Assembly (NCBI RefSeq): GCF_004197395.1
Contig: NZ_SELS01000016.1
Location: 1-64,000 of the forward strand
Origin: Paraburkholderia sp. UYCP14C
GTDB lineage: Bacteria; Pseudomonadota; Gammaproteobacteria; Burkholderiales; Burkholderiaceae
Reading direction: 5' to 3'
DNA length: 64,000 nucleotides
The notes under the pieces are model-generated. The model was not told the origin of the DNA. It did not search any database and was given only the letters and a program-made list of their open reading frames with translations. The position numbers and the translations under genes are program-made. Of this stretch, positions 26,336 to 34,749 are shown one piece after another (the stretch's first letter is position 1; the number at the start of each line of letters is the position of its first letter).

Positions 26336-27169
26336 ATGGCATCCAGCAAAACTCTGCTCATCACCGGGGTCAGCAGCGGCTTTGGCCGCGCGCTCGCACA
26401 GGAAGCGCTGGCGGTGGGTCACAAGGTCGTCGGTACGGTGAGAAGTGACGAGGCAAAGCGGGAATTCGAGTCGGCATTCGCGAATGCCGCGTGGGCGCGT
26501 GTGCTCGACGTGACCGACTTCGACGCGATCGACGGCGTCGTGGCGGAAATCGAGGCCAGCGTCGGACCAGTCGATGTGCTGGTCAACAATGCCGGCTACG
26601 GCCACGAGGGCATCATGGAGGAGTCGCCGCTCTCGGAAATGCGCCGACAGTTCGATGTAAACGTATTTGGTGCGGTCGCCATGATGAAGGCCGTCCTGCC
26701 TTTCATGCGTAAGCGCCGCCGCGGCCACATTCTGAATATCACCTCGATGGGCGGCTACATCACGATGCCGGGAATCGCCTATTACTGCGGGAGCAAGTTT
26801 GCGTTGGAGGGCATCTCCGAGGCGCTTGGCAAAGAGGTCAAGTCCTTCGGTATTGCCGTGACGGCCGTGGCGCCGGGCTCATTCCGCACTGATTGGGCTG
26901 GTCGCTCGATGACGCGGACCCCTCGCTCGATTCCGGACTACGACGAGATTTTCAATCCCGTCCGCCAGGCCCGCGAGCAAAAAAGCGGCAAGCAATTGGG
27001 AGATCCCAGCAAAGCGGCGCGCGCCATGCTGAGCGCCATCGCAGCGGATCATCCGCCCACGCATCTTTTGCTCGGTAGCGACGCACTCGGGCTCGTTCGA
27101 GACAAGTTATCGGCATTGAACGCGGAAATCGGTGCGTGGGAGGCGACCACCGTGTCGACGGATGGCTGA
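26336..27169 (+). CDS. SDR-family oxidoreductase
   Basis: A 277-residue classical SDR: TGVSSGFG (10-17), NNAG (84-87), S137, Y150 and K154 (YCGSK). The long C-terminus (DPSKAARAMLSAI and HLLLGSDALGLVRDKL) is typical of the oxidoreductase/ YusZ-like subgroup. GGGAGAAG precedes the start. It stands 80 nt after the LysR gene and may be cotranscribed with it. Substrate unknown. Confidence 0.9.
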   Translation: MASSKTLLITGVSSGFGRALAQEALAVGHKVVGTVRSDEAKREFESAFANAAWARVLDVTDFDAIDGVVAEIEASVGPVDVLVNNAGYGHEGIMEESPLSEMRRQFDVNVFGAVAMMKAVLPFMRKRRRGHILNITSMGGYITMPGIAYYCGSKFALEGISEALGKEVKSFGIAVTAVAPGSFRTDWAGRSMTRTPRSIPDYDEIFNPVRQAREQKSGKQLGDPSKAARAMLSAIAADHPPTHLLLGSDALGLVRDKLSALNAEIGAWEATTVSTDG

Positions 27170-27302
27170 TGACGGCCGCGGCGGAGAGTCTTTCGTGTTT
27201 CAAATCCGCTCGGCAAAGAAGCGCAGTACCATGAGAAACGAATCGAACGCCGGGCACATCCGTGCCCGAACGTGTAGCACCTCGCTAGCCAGGGGGCCTG
27301 CC

Positions 27303-27659
27303 ATGATCGTTTATCACACCGTACCCGATTCTTCGGTCATCGAAATATCCGTCGAAGGCAAGATCACCGACCACGAACTGCGCGAAGCCATCGAGCGCAT
27401 GCGTGGTGATCTCGAACTGAACGGTAAGACCCGCGTACTTGAACGCATTGAGCATTTCAGCGGCATCGAGCCGAAGGCGGTGTGGACCGACCTGACGCTC
27501 GGCGTCCCGCTCGCCCGCAAGGTCACGCGCGCCGCCGTGGTGGCCGACGCACGCTGGATTCACGCCTCGATGCATCTGGCGCGGTTTTTTACCAAGGCTG
27601 AAATCAAGGCGTTTCGCGTCGACGAGCTGGAACTGGCGCGAGCGTGGATCAATGCGTGA
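27303..27659 (+). CDS. SpoIIAA-like (STAS-fold) protein
   Basis: A 118-residue protein of the SpoIIAA-like family (PF11964 type): GKITDHELREAIERM, the central RVLERIEHFSGIEPKAVWTDL, and the end AFRVDELELARAWI, which match family members that bind lipids or associate with membranes. AGGGG lies just upstream of ATG 27303. Function is unknown. Confidence 0.82.
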   Translation: MIVYHTVPDSSVIEISVEGKITDHELREAIERMRGDLELNGKTRVLERIEHFSGIEPKAVWTDLTLGVPLARKVTRAAVVADARWIHASMHLARFFTKAEIKAFRVDELELARAWINA

Positions 27660-27873
27660 AGGTCGCCTGCAGCCGGGGGTATCGGGCAAAGGCCGGCCAT
27701 GAAGAGTTAGCTGCGTCCCTAACGCGAATGACGGCTGACTCTATAAAACCGGCCCATCGCGCTTCACGTCTGCGACCCTCTTCAAGGAGCTTCGCAGACG
27801 GACGTCGTCCCCGATGGGCGCTCTCGTCTGAATCATGCAAAATGTTCGGCATCCAAGATGCGGAGGCGGGCCC

Positions 27874-28842
27874 GTGGGCGTTAATTTCGACCTGAATGAC
27901 TTGCAGGCATTTCGTGCGGTGGTGGAGCTGGGAAGCTTCCGAAAGGCCGCCGAGGCGGTCAGTATTTCCCAACCGGCCTTGAGTCGTAGGATCGAAAAGC
28001 TCGAGGAGGCGCTCGGCGTGCGTCTCTTCGAGCGCACCACGCGCAGCGTCACGCTCACCACCGTCGGCCGTGTGTTCGCCCCGAGCGCGGAGCAACTGCT
28101 TGATGATCTCGACGTCGCGCTGCTCGGCATCCGCGATGTTTCGTCGAGCCGCCTGGGTCATGTGACCATCGCATGCGTGCCTTCGGTGGCCTACTACTTT
28201 CTGCCGAACGTCATCGCAAGCTATCATCGCCGCTTTCCACGCATCAGGGTCAAGCTGCTGGATTCGAGCGCGAACGAGGTGCTTGGCGCAGTCATCAGCG
28301 GCGAGGCTGATTTCGGCGTGAGCTTTATGGGCAGCCAGGAGTCGGATCTCGAGTTCAAGGTGCTGCTGCAGGAGCGGTTTGTTGCTGCCTGCCGCCGTGA
28401 CCATCCTTTTGCGCGCAAGAAGCGCGTGACCTGGAACGAGCTTTACGAGCACGAGTACGTCTCGGTGGACAAGACTTCCGGTAACCGCCTGTTGCTCGAC
28501 CAGGCGCTCTCGGCCGTGGCGCCGCGCGTGCCGAGCGTCTGCGAGACGCGTCATGTCACAACCATGCTTGGGTTGATCGAAGCGGGGCTGGGTGTCGCCG
28601 CGGTGCCGTCGATGGCTATGCCCGGACATGACCATCCCATCCTCACGAGCGTGCCGCTGGTCGAACCTGTGGTGAAACGACGCGTGGGAATCGTGACACG
28701 TCGCGGACGACCGCTCACACCGGCCGCGCAGGAGTTTCACCGGACCATCATCGAGATGAAGCGCGGCGGCGTCGCAGGCAGCGATGCCGTGGGCGATCAC
28801 GTGACGACAAAAGAGAAGACGAGAAGGAAGTCCGCATCGTGA
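27874..28842 (+). CDS. LysR-family regulator with GTG start
   Basis: A 322-residue LysR. HTH: FRAVVELGSFRKAAEAVSISQPALSRRIEKLEEALG (about 10-45); effector domain from about 90 to 295, ending in AAQEFHRTIIEMKR, then a polar tail of about 25 residues. GTG 27874 is chosen because GGAGG lies 7 nt before it and the HTH follows directly. The stop codon is followed in the same frame by a dctA 3' remnant, so an organic-acid transporter gene was probably once its neighbour and the present tail may be part of a deletion joint. Confidence 0.88.
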   Translation: MGVNFDLNDLQAFRAVVELGSFRKAAEAVSISQPALSRRIEKLEEALGVRLFERTTRSVTLTTVGRVFAPSAEQLLDDLDVALLGIRDVSSSRLGHVTIACVPSVAYYFLPNVIASYHRRFPRIRVKLLDSSANEVLGAVISGEADFGVSFMGSQESDLEFKVLLQERFVAACRRDHPFARKKRVTWNELYEHEYVSVDKTSGNRLLLDQALSAVAPRVPSVCETRHVTTMLGLIEAGLGVAAVPSMAMPGHDHPILTSVPLVEPVVKRRVGIVTRRGRPLTPAAQEFHRTIIEMKRGGVAGSDAVGDHVTTKEKTRRKSAS

Positions 28843-29142
28843 GGTTGGCAAGATGGCGTGTCCGGCAGCGGACTGGTCGCGCTCGTCGCGACGCTCACCG
28901 TGATTCCGGATTTGCCCGTTGCCGGCGTGGCGCTACTGGTGGGCATCGACCGCTTCATGTCCGAGGCACGTGCCCTTACGAGCGTAATCAGCAACGCCTG
29001 CGCAGTGATCTTCGTTTCGTTGTGGGGAGGCGCGTGCGATCGTGCACGTCTCGCGCAGATGCTCAGGGCGGCCGAGCCAGACCGCCCCGACGGTGCCAAT
29101 CACCCCGCGACGGATACCCCGCGTGACGGGAAGGCTGCCTGA
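28843..29142 (+). pseudogene. 3' remnant of a dctA-type C4-dicarboxylate transporter gene
   Basis: Directly after and in frame with the LysR stop, the sequence reads GVSGSGLVALVATL, LPVAGVALLVGIDRFMSEARALTSVISNACAVIFVSLW. This aligns with residues about 352-420 of the complete DctA in this window ([14 protein letters not shown] ... [28 protein letters not shown]). The first about 350 codons are missing, and there is no ribosome binding site for the residual frame, so it is a deletion remnant. Confidence 0.8.
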
Positions 29143-29166
29143 GGTAAGGCCTATCCTGGTTCTGCC

Positions 29167-29949
29167 TCAATGCGCGGAGACCGAATCGAGCCCGGTCGAT
29201 TTCACATCTGCTTGTACATCGGGTGAAGCGAGATAGTCGAGGAGCGCCTTCGCTTCCTTTGGATGCTGCGCACCGACGGGGATGCCGGCGGCGAAGCGCG
29301 TGACAGACTGCAGAGACTCGGGAATCTTGCCGACGAAGGTCGCGCCCGGGACGGGCAGCAGTTCGCTCACCTGCTGGAAGCCGATTTCGTAATCACCATT
29401 CGCCACCACCGATGCCACTGGAACCCGCGGGATCATCTTTGCCTTCGACCTGATCTGATCCTCGATGCCGAGCTTTTTGAACAACTCTCGCTCGATATAG
29501 ACGCCGCTCGCACTGTCCGAGTAGGCGATCGACTTCGCATGCAGCAGGGTCTGCCTGAGGCTTTCGGCCGAGCCGATGTCGGGCTGCGCCGCACCTTCGC
29601 GCACGACCATGCCGATGCGCGAATCGGCCAGCTCGACCCGCGATCCGGGGATGACCTTGCCTTGCTTGATCAGCTCGTCGAGTGCGTAGCCGACCATGAT
29701 GACGGCGTCCGCAGGCTCGCCACGCTCGAGCCTGTTGGGGATCGCTTCGGGCGATTTGCCCATCGACGGGCCGAGCGCGGTGTCTAGTGTATTGCCCGTT
29801 TGCGACGCGAACCTGGGGCCGAGCACCTTGTACGCGGCGGTGAAGCCGCCCGAGCTCATGACGTGCAGGTCGGCGGCCTGCACGTTCGCCGCAGCGGCCG
29901 AGGTTGCGACGAGCGCTGTCGCGCAAAGTTTCAGAAGCAGGTTTCTCAT
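29167..29949 (-). CDS. Periplasmic substrate-binding protein, ModA-like
   Basis: A 260-residue protein with an N-terminal signal peptide (MRNLLLKLCATALVATSAAAANVQA). The mature part has the type II binding-protein fold; LHVMSSGGFTAAYKVLGPRF, RLERGEPADAVIMVGYALDEL and DSASGVYIERELFKKLGIEDQI resemble ModA-family proteins that bind oxyanions or small organics. No ABC permease or ATPase is nearby; the upstream gene, 58 nt away on the same strand, is an MFS carrier. The start at 29949 is chosen because the signal peptide begins there, though no clear ribosome binding site is seen. Confidence 0.8.
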   Translation of the reverse strand: MRNLLLKLCATALVATSAAAANVQAADLHVMSSGGFTAAYKVLGPRFASQTGNTLDTALGPSMGKSPEAIPNRLERGEPADAVIMVGYALDELIKQGKVIPGSRVELADSRIGMVVREGAAQPDIGSAESLRQTLLHAKSIAYSDSASGVYIERELFKKLGIEDQIRSKAKMIPRVPVASVVANGDYEIGFQQVSELLPVPGATFVGKIPESLQSVTRFAAGIPVGAQHPKEAKALLDYLASPDVQADVKSTGLDSVSAH

Positions 29950-30007
29950 GATCGTGGTCGTGCGTGGTTGCGATGGGTGCGGGAGCATGCGGGACGGAGG
30001 ACGCGCT

Positions 30008-31303
30008 TCAGTGCGCCGGAGTCAGCGTCACTGCACGGCGGCGATAGAGCGCGAACGTCGCCAGAAGGGCGCATGCTGCTGCGAAGCTCATCCAGTAGCC
30101 GGGTGCGGCCTTGTCGCCGGTCATGTGAATGAGAGCCGTCGAGATCGCGGGCGTGAAGCCTCCGAACACGGCTGTAGCGAGGCTGTAGGCGAGCGAGAAG
30201 CCTGCAACGCGTACCTGCACCGGCATCACTTCCGTGAGCGCGACAACCATCGCGCCGTTATAGATGCCGTACATGAACGAGAGCCAAAGGAGGACGAGCA
30301 GCATGTTGACGAAGCTCGGCGCGTGAGCAAGCAGCGACAGTGCCGGGTATGCGGTCGCGATGGCTAGCACCGTCATGCCGACGAGGAGCGGCCGGCGACC
30401 GATCTTGTCGGAGAGCGCCCCGCCGATCGGCAGCCATACGAAGTTCGACACGCCGACACACAGGGTCACGAGCAGACTGTCGGCGGTGCTCAGGTGCAGG
30501 ACCGTCTTGCCGAAGGTCGGCGCGTAGACCGTGATGAGGTAGAAGCTCGTGGTGGTCATCGCCACGAGCATCATGCCCGCGACCACGACGGCCCAGTTCT
30601 GGATCAGCGTGCCGAGCACTTCCTTCATGCTCGGACGATGCTGGCGCGCCTTGAACTCCTGCGTTTCCTCCAGATTGCGGCGCAGCATGAAGATGAACGG
30701 CACGATCATGCAGCCGACGAAGAACGGTACGCGCCATCCCCACGCGGCGATGGCCGGTACGCTGAGCCATTGATTGAGCGCGAAACCGAGACCCGCAGCG
30801 ACAACGATCGCCACCTGCTGGCTCGCGGACTGCCAGCTCGTGAAGAAGCCCTTGCGGCCGGGCGTGGCCATCTCGGCGAGATACACCGAGACGCCGCCCA
30901 GCTCGGCTCCCGCCGAGAAGCCCTGCAGCAGCCGCCCAAGCAGCACGAGCGCGGGTGCCAGAAGTCCGATCGAGGCGTAACCAGGTACGAACGCGATCAG
31001 GATGGTCCCGCTTGCCATGATGGCGAGCGTGACGATGAGGCCCTTGCGGCGGCCGACGTCGTCGATGTAGGCGCCAAGCACGATCGCGCCCAGCGGCCGC
31101 ATCAGAAAGCCGGCGCCGAAGACGGCGAAGGTCATCATCAACGAGGCGAATTCGCTCTCGGCGGGAAAGAAGACGTGGGCGATCTGCGTGGCGTAGAAGC
31201 CAAACAGGAAGAAGTCGAACTGCTCCAGGAAATTCCCGGCCGTTACGCGAAAAACCGCAGCGGCCTTTGAATGTCCGGTCGAAGGGCTAGACGAAAGGTG
31301 CAT
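30008..31303 (-). CDS. MFS metabolite:H+ symporter (citrate/alpha-ketoglutarate type)
   Basis: A 431-residue MFS permease with about 12 helices. The loop 2-3 motif [13 protein letters not shown] and the [36 protein letters not shown] segment are characteristic of the metabolite:H+ symporter family that includes citrate, tricarballylate and alpha-ketoglutarate permeases. AGGAGA 8 nt upstream fixes ATG 31303, rather than the frame start at 31363. The flanking citrate-synthase-like and dctA remnants support an organic-acid role. It may be cotranscribed with the binding protein. Confidence 0.88.
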   Translation of the reverse strand: MHLSSSPSTGHSKAAAVFRVTAGNFLEQFDFFLFGFYATQIAHVFFPAESEFASLMMTFAVFGAGFLMRPLGAIVLGAYIDDVGRRKGLIVTLAIMASGTILIAFVPGYASIGLLAPALVLLGRLLQGFSAGAELGGVSVYLAEMATPGRKGFFTSWQSASQQVAIVVAAGLGFALNQWLSVPAIAAWGWRVPFFVGCMIVPFIFMLRRNLEETQEFKARQHRPSMKEVLGTLIQNWAVVVAGMMLVAMTTTSFYLITVYAPTFGKTVLHLSTADSLLVTLCVGVSNFVWLPIGGALSDKIGRRPLLVGMTVLAIATAYPALSLLAHAPSFVNMLLVLLWLSFMYGIYNGAMVVALTEVMPVQVRVAGFSLAYSLATAVFGGFTPAISTALIHMTGDKAAPGYWMSFAAACALLATFALYRRRAVTLTPAH

Positions 31304-31498
31304 CGAGATGTCTCCTGAAATCCGGAAAATACGCGGTGGTCCGGTCGATTGTGGTTTTGGCAATGTTCGCCCGGGGCCGGCAAAACGATAAGTGCAATTT
31401 TCGGAACGATTGATGTTCCATCGTTATCAATCGAGACCTGCCGACACCACCGCGCCTTGCAACGCGAGCACGCGGCGGCGGCCGTCACAGGCCCCTGG

Positions 31499-31924
31499 TT
31501 ACGCCACGAAGTGGCACTGGGAAGCGGCTGTACGTGTGTCCATATTGCGTCCGCGGTTCGGGTGGTCGTCGATTTCCGCGGCGCAGCCGAGCATGCGCGG
31601 ATAGAGAAAGATCGTTAACGCGGCCGTTTCGAGATCCGTCTCGCTGAGCTCTCCGCGTCTGAGCGGCTTCCACAGCATCTTGAGCAGCAGCGCGGCGATC
31701 GCTGCGTCGACATTGACGCAATAGACGTTGCGCGATACTCCGGCGTTGAAAAGCGCCTGCGCGAGCACGCGGTAATACGTATGAAACACGTTGTACTCGC
31801 CGCGGGCTGCATAGAGGTTGGCGATGAAGATTTCGCGCGGGTCGTGATTCACCCGCTTGTCTTTGAAGACCGGATGATTGACACCCGGAAGTTTGGCAAT
31901 GTCGAGGCTGCCCACATGTTTCTT
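31499..31924 (-). pseudogene. 3' remnant of a citrate-synthase-like gene
   Basis: In frame with and directly after the LysR stop (TAG 31927-31925), the translation is KKHVGSLDIAKLPGVNHPVF, KDKRVNHDPREIF, YCVNVDAAIAALLLKMLW, and AEIDDHPNRGRNMDTR. The GVNHPVFK, CVNVDA and EIDDH segments match the C-terminal part of citrate/2-methylcitrate synthase-like proteins. Only about 140 codons are present of an expected 400 or more, and the only start is a GTG without a ribosome binding site. It is therefore a truncated remnant; a stand-alone small protein is possible but unlikely. Confidence 0.7.
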
Positions 31925-32839
31925 CTAAGGCTTTGGCATCCGCCTGGCGGTTACCTGCCGCAACGCGTCGAGAAACCGGGAAACAACCGGGGCTGCCGTA
32001 TCTCCGTCAAACGCAAATTCGACGTCGAATCGTTCGGCGACCTCCTCGAGTGGGATCAACCGAACCGTCGGCGGGCAAACTGCAGACAGACTCTCCGGGA
32101 CGAACGCGCATCCCATTCCGGCGGCAACGAGACCGATTAACGTCGGCACGTCGCTGCCGATCTGGGTCACTTGGGGCGTAAAGCCTGCGCGCTCGCATTG
32201 GGCAATCAGGAAGCGATGGTGGGTGGCGGAGCGACGCGGGTCAAACCAAACGAATGGCTGGTCGGCCAGTTCAGCCAATTTGCCGGGCCCTTTGCGTCGG
32301 CGCCCCTGCGATGCGGGAATGGCGAGAACGAAGCGGTCGCTGATTAGCACTGCGCTCGACAGGTATGGAGCTTCGTCGCGGCGCCACGCCATGATGCCGC
32401 CGTCCAGTTGCTTGTTCGCAATCGCGGCTACCTGTTCTGCTGAAAGCATCGGCGAAACGGAAACCTTCACGTCCGGGCACGATGCCCTGAAGGCTTTAAG
32501 GGCGCAGGTGACCACGGGCAAGCCAAGATAGCTCGGCAGCACACCCAGGCGAAGCTCGCCAAGCTGCCCCGCCGCACACCGCAAGGCGCGCTCGCGGCTT
32601 GTCGTCAGGTCGGCCAGAAGCTGTTTTGCATCTTGGAAGAAACTCGCGCCCGCTGCAGTCAGTTCCACGCCTTTCGATTTGCGTGCCAACAGCGGCGTGC
32701 CGATCGCCTCCTCGAGTTCTCGAATTTGTCGGGACAACGCGGGTTGAACGATCCCCACGGATCGTGCGCCGGCCATCACGCTTCCAGCCTCCGCGACCGC
32801 TACGAAGTAGCGGAGATGACGCATCTCGACGTTGCGCAT
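31925..32839 (-). CDS. LysR-family regulator
   Basis: A 304-residue LysR. HTH: FVAVAEAGSVMAGARSVGIVQPALSRQIRELEEAIG (about 11-47); the effector domain extends from about 90 to 296. It is divergent from a PLP-dependent dehydratase gene, and two inverted repeats in the gap (32862-32896) are likely binding sites. Its 3' end abuts a citrate-synthase-like remnant in the same frame. GGTGA lies 8 nt before ATG 32839; ATG 32824 is an alternative. Confidence 0.9.
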   Translation of the reverse strand: MRNVEMRHLRYFVAVAEAGSVMAGARSVGIVQPALSRQIRELEEAIGTPLLARKSKGVELTAAGASFFQDAKQLLADLTTSRERALRCAAGQLGELRLGVLPSYLGLPVVTCALKAFRASCPDVKVSVSPMLSAEQVAAIANKQLDGGIMAWRRDEAPYLSSAVLISDRFVLAIPASQGRRRKGPGKLAELADQPFVWFDPRRSATHHRFLIAQCERAGFTPQVTQIGSDVPTLIGLVAAGMGCAFVPESLSAVCPPTVRLIPLEEVAERFDVEFAFDGDTAAPVVSRFLDALRQVTARRMPKP

Positions 32840-32861
32840 ACCGAATTCACCACTTGGACAA

Positions 32862-32896
32862 TATACTTAATAAGTATAGCTATCTGACGGAGATAG
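32862..32896. promoter_or_regulatory. Two inverted repeats in the LysR/dehydratase gap
   Basis: TATACTTA-a-TAAGTATA (32862-32878) is a perfect 8-bp inverted repeat and contains the T-N11-A pattern of LysR sites. CTATCT-N5-AGATAG (32880-32896) follows immediately. Both lie 25-60 nt upstream of the LysR start, a usual autoregulatory position. Confidence 0.6.
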
Positions 32897-32990
32897 TATT
32901 TGCAAGCATATCTCATACTGCTTACGATATTTCCGTCCAGAGCCAACTGCCGCAGCCTGAACGACAATCTTCCTGAATCTGCTTCGCTCC

Positions 32991-33911
32991 ATGCCGCTCC
33001 ACATCGAAACCCCTTTCGTACGATCCCAGTTCCACTCGCGCAGACTGCAAAAGAATGTCTGGCTCAAGATGGAGGCCATGCAACCCACGGGTTCGTTCAA
33101 GCTGCGAGGCGTCGGCGCCGTATGCGAGTCACAGCTTGCGTCCGGGGCGCAACGCCTGGTGTCCTCGTCGGGCGGCAACGCGGGCATCGCGGTGGCGTAT
33201 TGCGGTCGCGAACTGGGCGTGCCCGTGGTTGTCGTGGTTCCCGAGAGCACTTCACAGCGGGCACGCGACCTCATCCGGCTCGAGGGTGCGGAGATGATCG
33301 TGCATGGGGCGACGTGGGCGGAAGCGAACGACATGGCGCAATCCCTTAACGGTCCTCAATGCGCCTTTGTGCATCCGTTCGACGATCCTGTCTTGTGGCG
33401 CGGGCATGCGACCATGGTGGATGAAATTGCCGTGACTGGACCGAAGCCGGATGCCGTTATCCTGGCTGTTGGCGGTGGAGGGTTGCTATGCGGAGTGGTA
33501 GAAGGGTTATGGCGCAATGACTGGTCAGACGTTCCAATCATTGCGGTGGAGACGGAAGGAGCGGACTGTTATGCCCGTTCCGTTGCGCAAGGGCGGCCGG
33601 TCGAGCTTTCCGCCATATCGAGCATAGCCACCTCGCTTGGTGCCAAACGGCCGTGTGACAAGGCTCTCGAATGGACAGCCAAACACGTAATCCGCAATGT
33701 TGTCGTGCCCGATGCGCTAGCGGTCGCGGCAGCACTGCAGTTTCTCGACGAGCACCGCGTGGTGGTCGAGCCCGCATGCGGAGCGGCGCTTGCCGCGCTT
33801 CACCTGGACCACCCGACGATCGCTTCAGCGTCTGACATTGCCGTCATCGTCTGCGGTGGCGTCACGGCATCGGTCGATCAATTGCGTGCGCTGGCTACTT
33901 CGATCGGTTGA
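32991..33911 (+). CDS. PLP-dependent serine/threonine dehydratase-like enzyme
   Basis: A 306-residue fold-type II PLP enzyme of the threonine/serine dehydratase group. K37 in PTGSFKLRG is the Schiff-base lysine, SSGGNAG (about 58-64) the phosphate/substrate loop, and AVGGGGLLCGV the PLP phosphate cup. The C-terminus VVEPACGAALAALH and VIVCGGVTAS resembles mammalian-type serine dehydratases and lacks an ACT regulatory domain, so a catabolic role is likely. No clear ribosome binding site precedes ATG 32991. It is probably regulated by the divergent LysR. Confidence 0.85.
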   Translation: MPLHIETPFVRSQFHSRRLQKNVWLKMEAMQPTGSFKLRGVGAVCESQLASGAQRLVSSSGGNAGIAVAYCGRELGVPVVVVVPESTSQRARDLIRLEGAEMIVHGATWAEANDMAQSLNGPQCAFVHPFDDPVLWRGHATMVDEIAVTGPKPDAVILAVGGGGLLCGVVEGLWRNDWSDVPIIAVETEGADCYARSVAQGRPVELSAISSIATSLGAKRPCDKALEWTAKHVIRNVVVPDALAVAAALQFLDEHRVVVEPACGAALAALHLDHPTIASASDIAVIVCGGVTASVDQLRALATSIG

Positions 33912-34050
33912 GCCATGCAGCCATGCCCGCTTGGGGTCGCGGACGCATCCGCCGCTGCGGAAGAAGCGTGACTTCCGTACCCCATAAAGACTCCACACAA
34001 ATCGAAAATCCAGGCGCGATCGGCATAACACCCCAACCCAACAATCAGAC

Positions 34051-34665
34051 TCACGTATACCGAGCAAGAAACATATCCGCCGCCGCTTCCGCGATCCGCT
34101 TCTGCTCGTTGGCATCGAGCGGCACTTGCCCCATCGCCACTTGCGGCCAGAAGGCAAAAGCCTTCACGAGCCCCTGCAATTGCAGGGCCGCGAAGACGGG
34201 ATCATCGGTGCTGATGCGGCCGTCCGCGGCGGCTGCCCGGACCCACGCCGTCAGATCTTCCTCGCGTTCCCCCATCCGGGCGACCATGTCGCGCGCGCGC
34301 TCCGGTGAATGGATGCCGGCCGCGATCGCCACCCGTGCAAGCGACAAAAAGTTCTCGTCGTGCAGCAGCCGCAGCTTGCGCTCCAGCAGATCGAGCAACT
34401 GCGCGCGCAACGGTTGGTCGGCACGATAAGAGGGCGCATCGCCGTCCTGGCTCGCGTCCCACAGTTGATGCAGGATCGCCGCGAAAAGGGCTTCCTTGCT
34501 CGGGAAATGGTTGTAGACCGTACGCTTCGAGACGTCCGCGCGGGCGGCGATGCGGTCCATGCTGGTTGCGTCATAGCCGGCCGCGAGGAATTCCTCGATC
34601 GCGGCGGCGACGATCGCGATGCGCTTTCGGTCAGTCAGACGTTGGGGACGGGCATTGGATTCCAT
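34051..34665 (-). CDS. TetR-family regulator
   Basis: A 204-residue TetR protein. HTH: AIVAAAIEEFLAAGYDATSMDRIAARADVSKRTVYNHFPSKEALFAAIL (about 17-65), C-terminal TetR_C ligand domain. It is divergent from a metallo-hydrolase gene, and two matching operator-like elements lie in the 84-nt gap, indicating joint repression of itself and the hydrolase gene. Confidence 0.92.
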   Translation of the reverse strand: MESNARPQRLTDRKRIAIVAAAIEEFLAAGYDATSMDRIAARADVSKRTVYNHFPSKEALFAAILHQLWDASQDGDAPSYRADQPLRAQLLDLLERKLRLLHDENFLSLARVAIAAGIHSPERARDMVARMGEREEDLTAWVRAAAADGRISTDDPVFAALQLQGLVKAFAFWPQVAMGQVPLDANEQKRIAEAAADMFLARYT

Positions 34666-34675
34666 CCAACGATTT

Positions 34676-34725
34676 TACACTGACCAGTTTACTTTTCTCG
34701 AAAATAAACTACACTGCCGAGTGTA
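34676..34725. promoter_or_regulatory. Twin TetR operators and promoter
   Basis: TACACTGACCAGTTTA (34676-34691) and TACACTGCCGAGTGTA (34710-34725) are each one mismatch from the symmetric form TACACTG-NN-CAGTGTA; they are 34 bp apart. A plus-strand promoter TTTACT (34688-34693)/TACACT (34710-34715) with a 16-bp spacer overlaps both. Confidence 0.7.
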
Positions 34726-34749
34726 CATTTTCTTCGGAAGGTCAACTTC

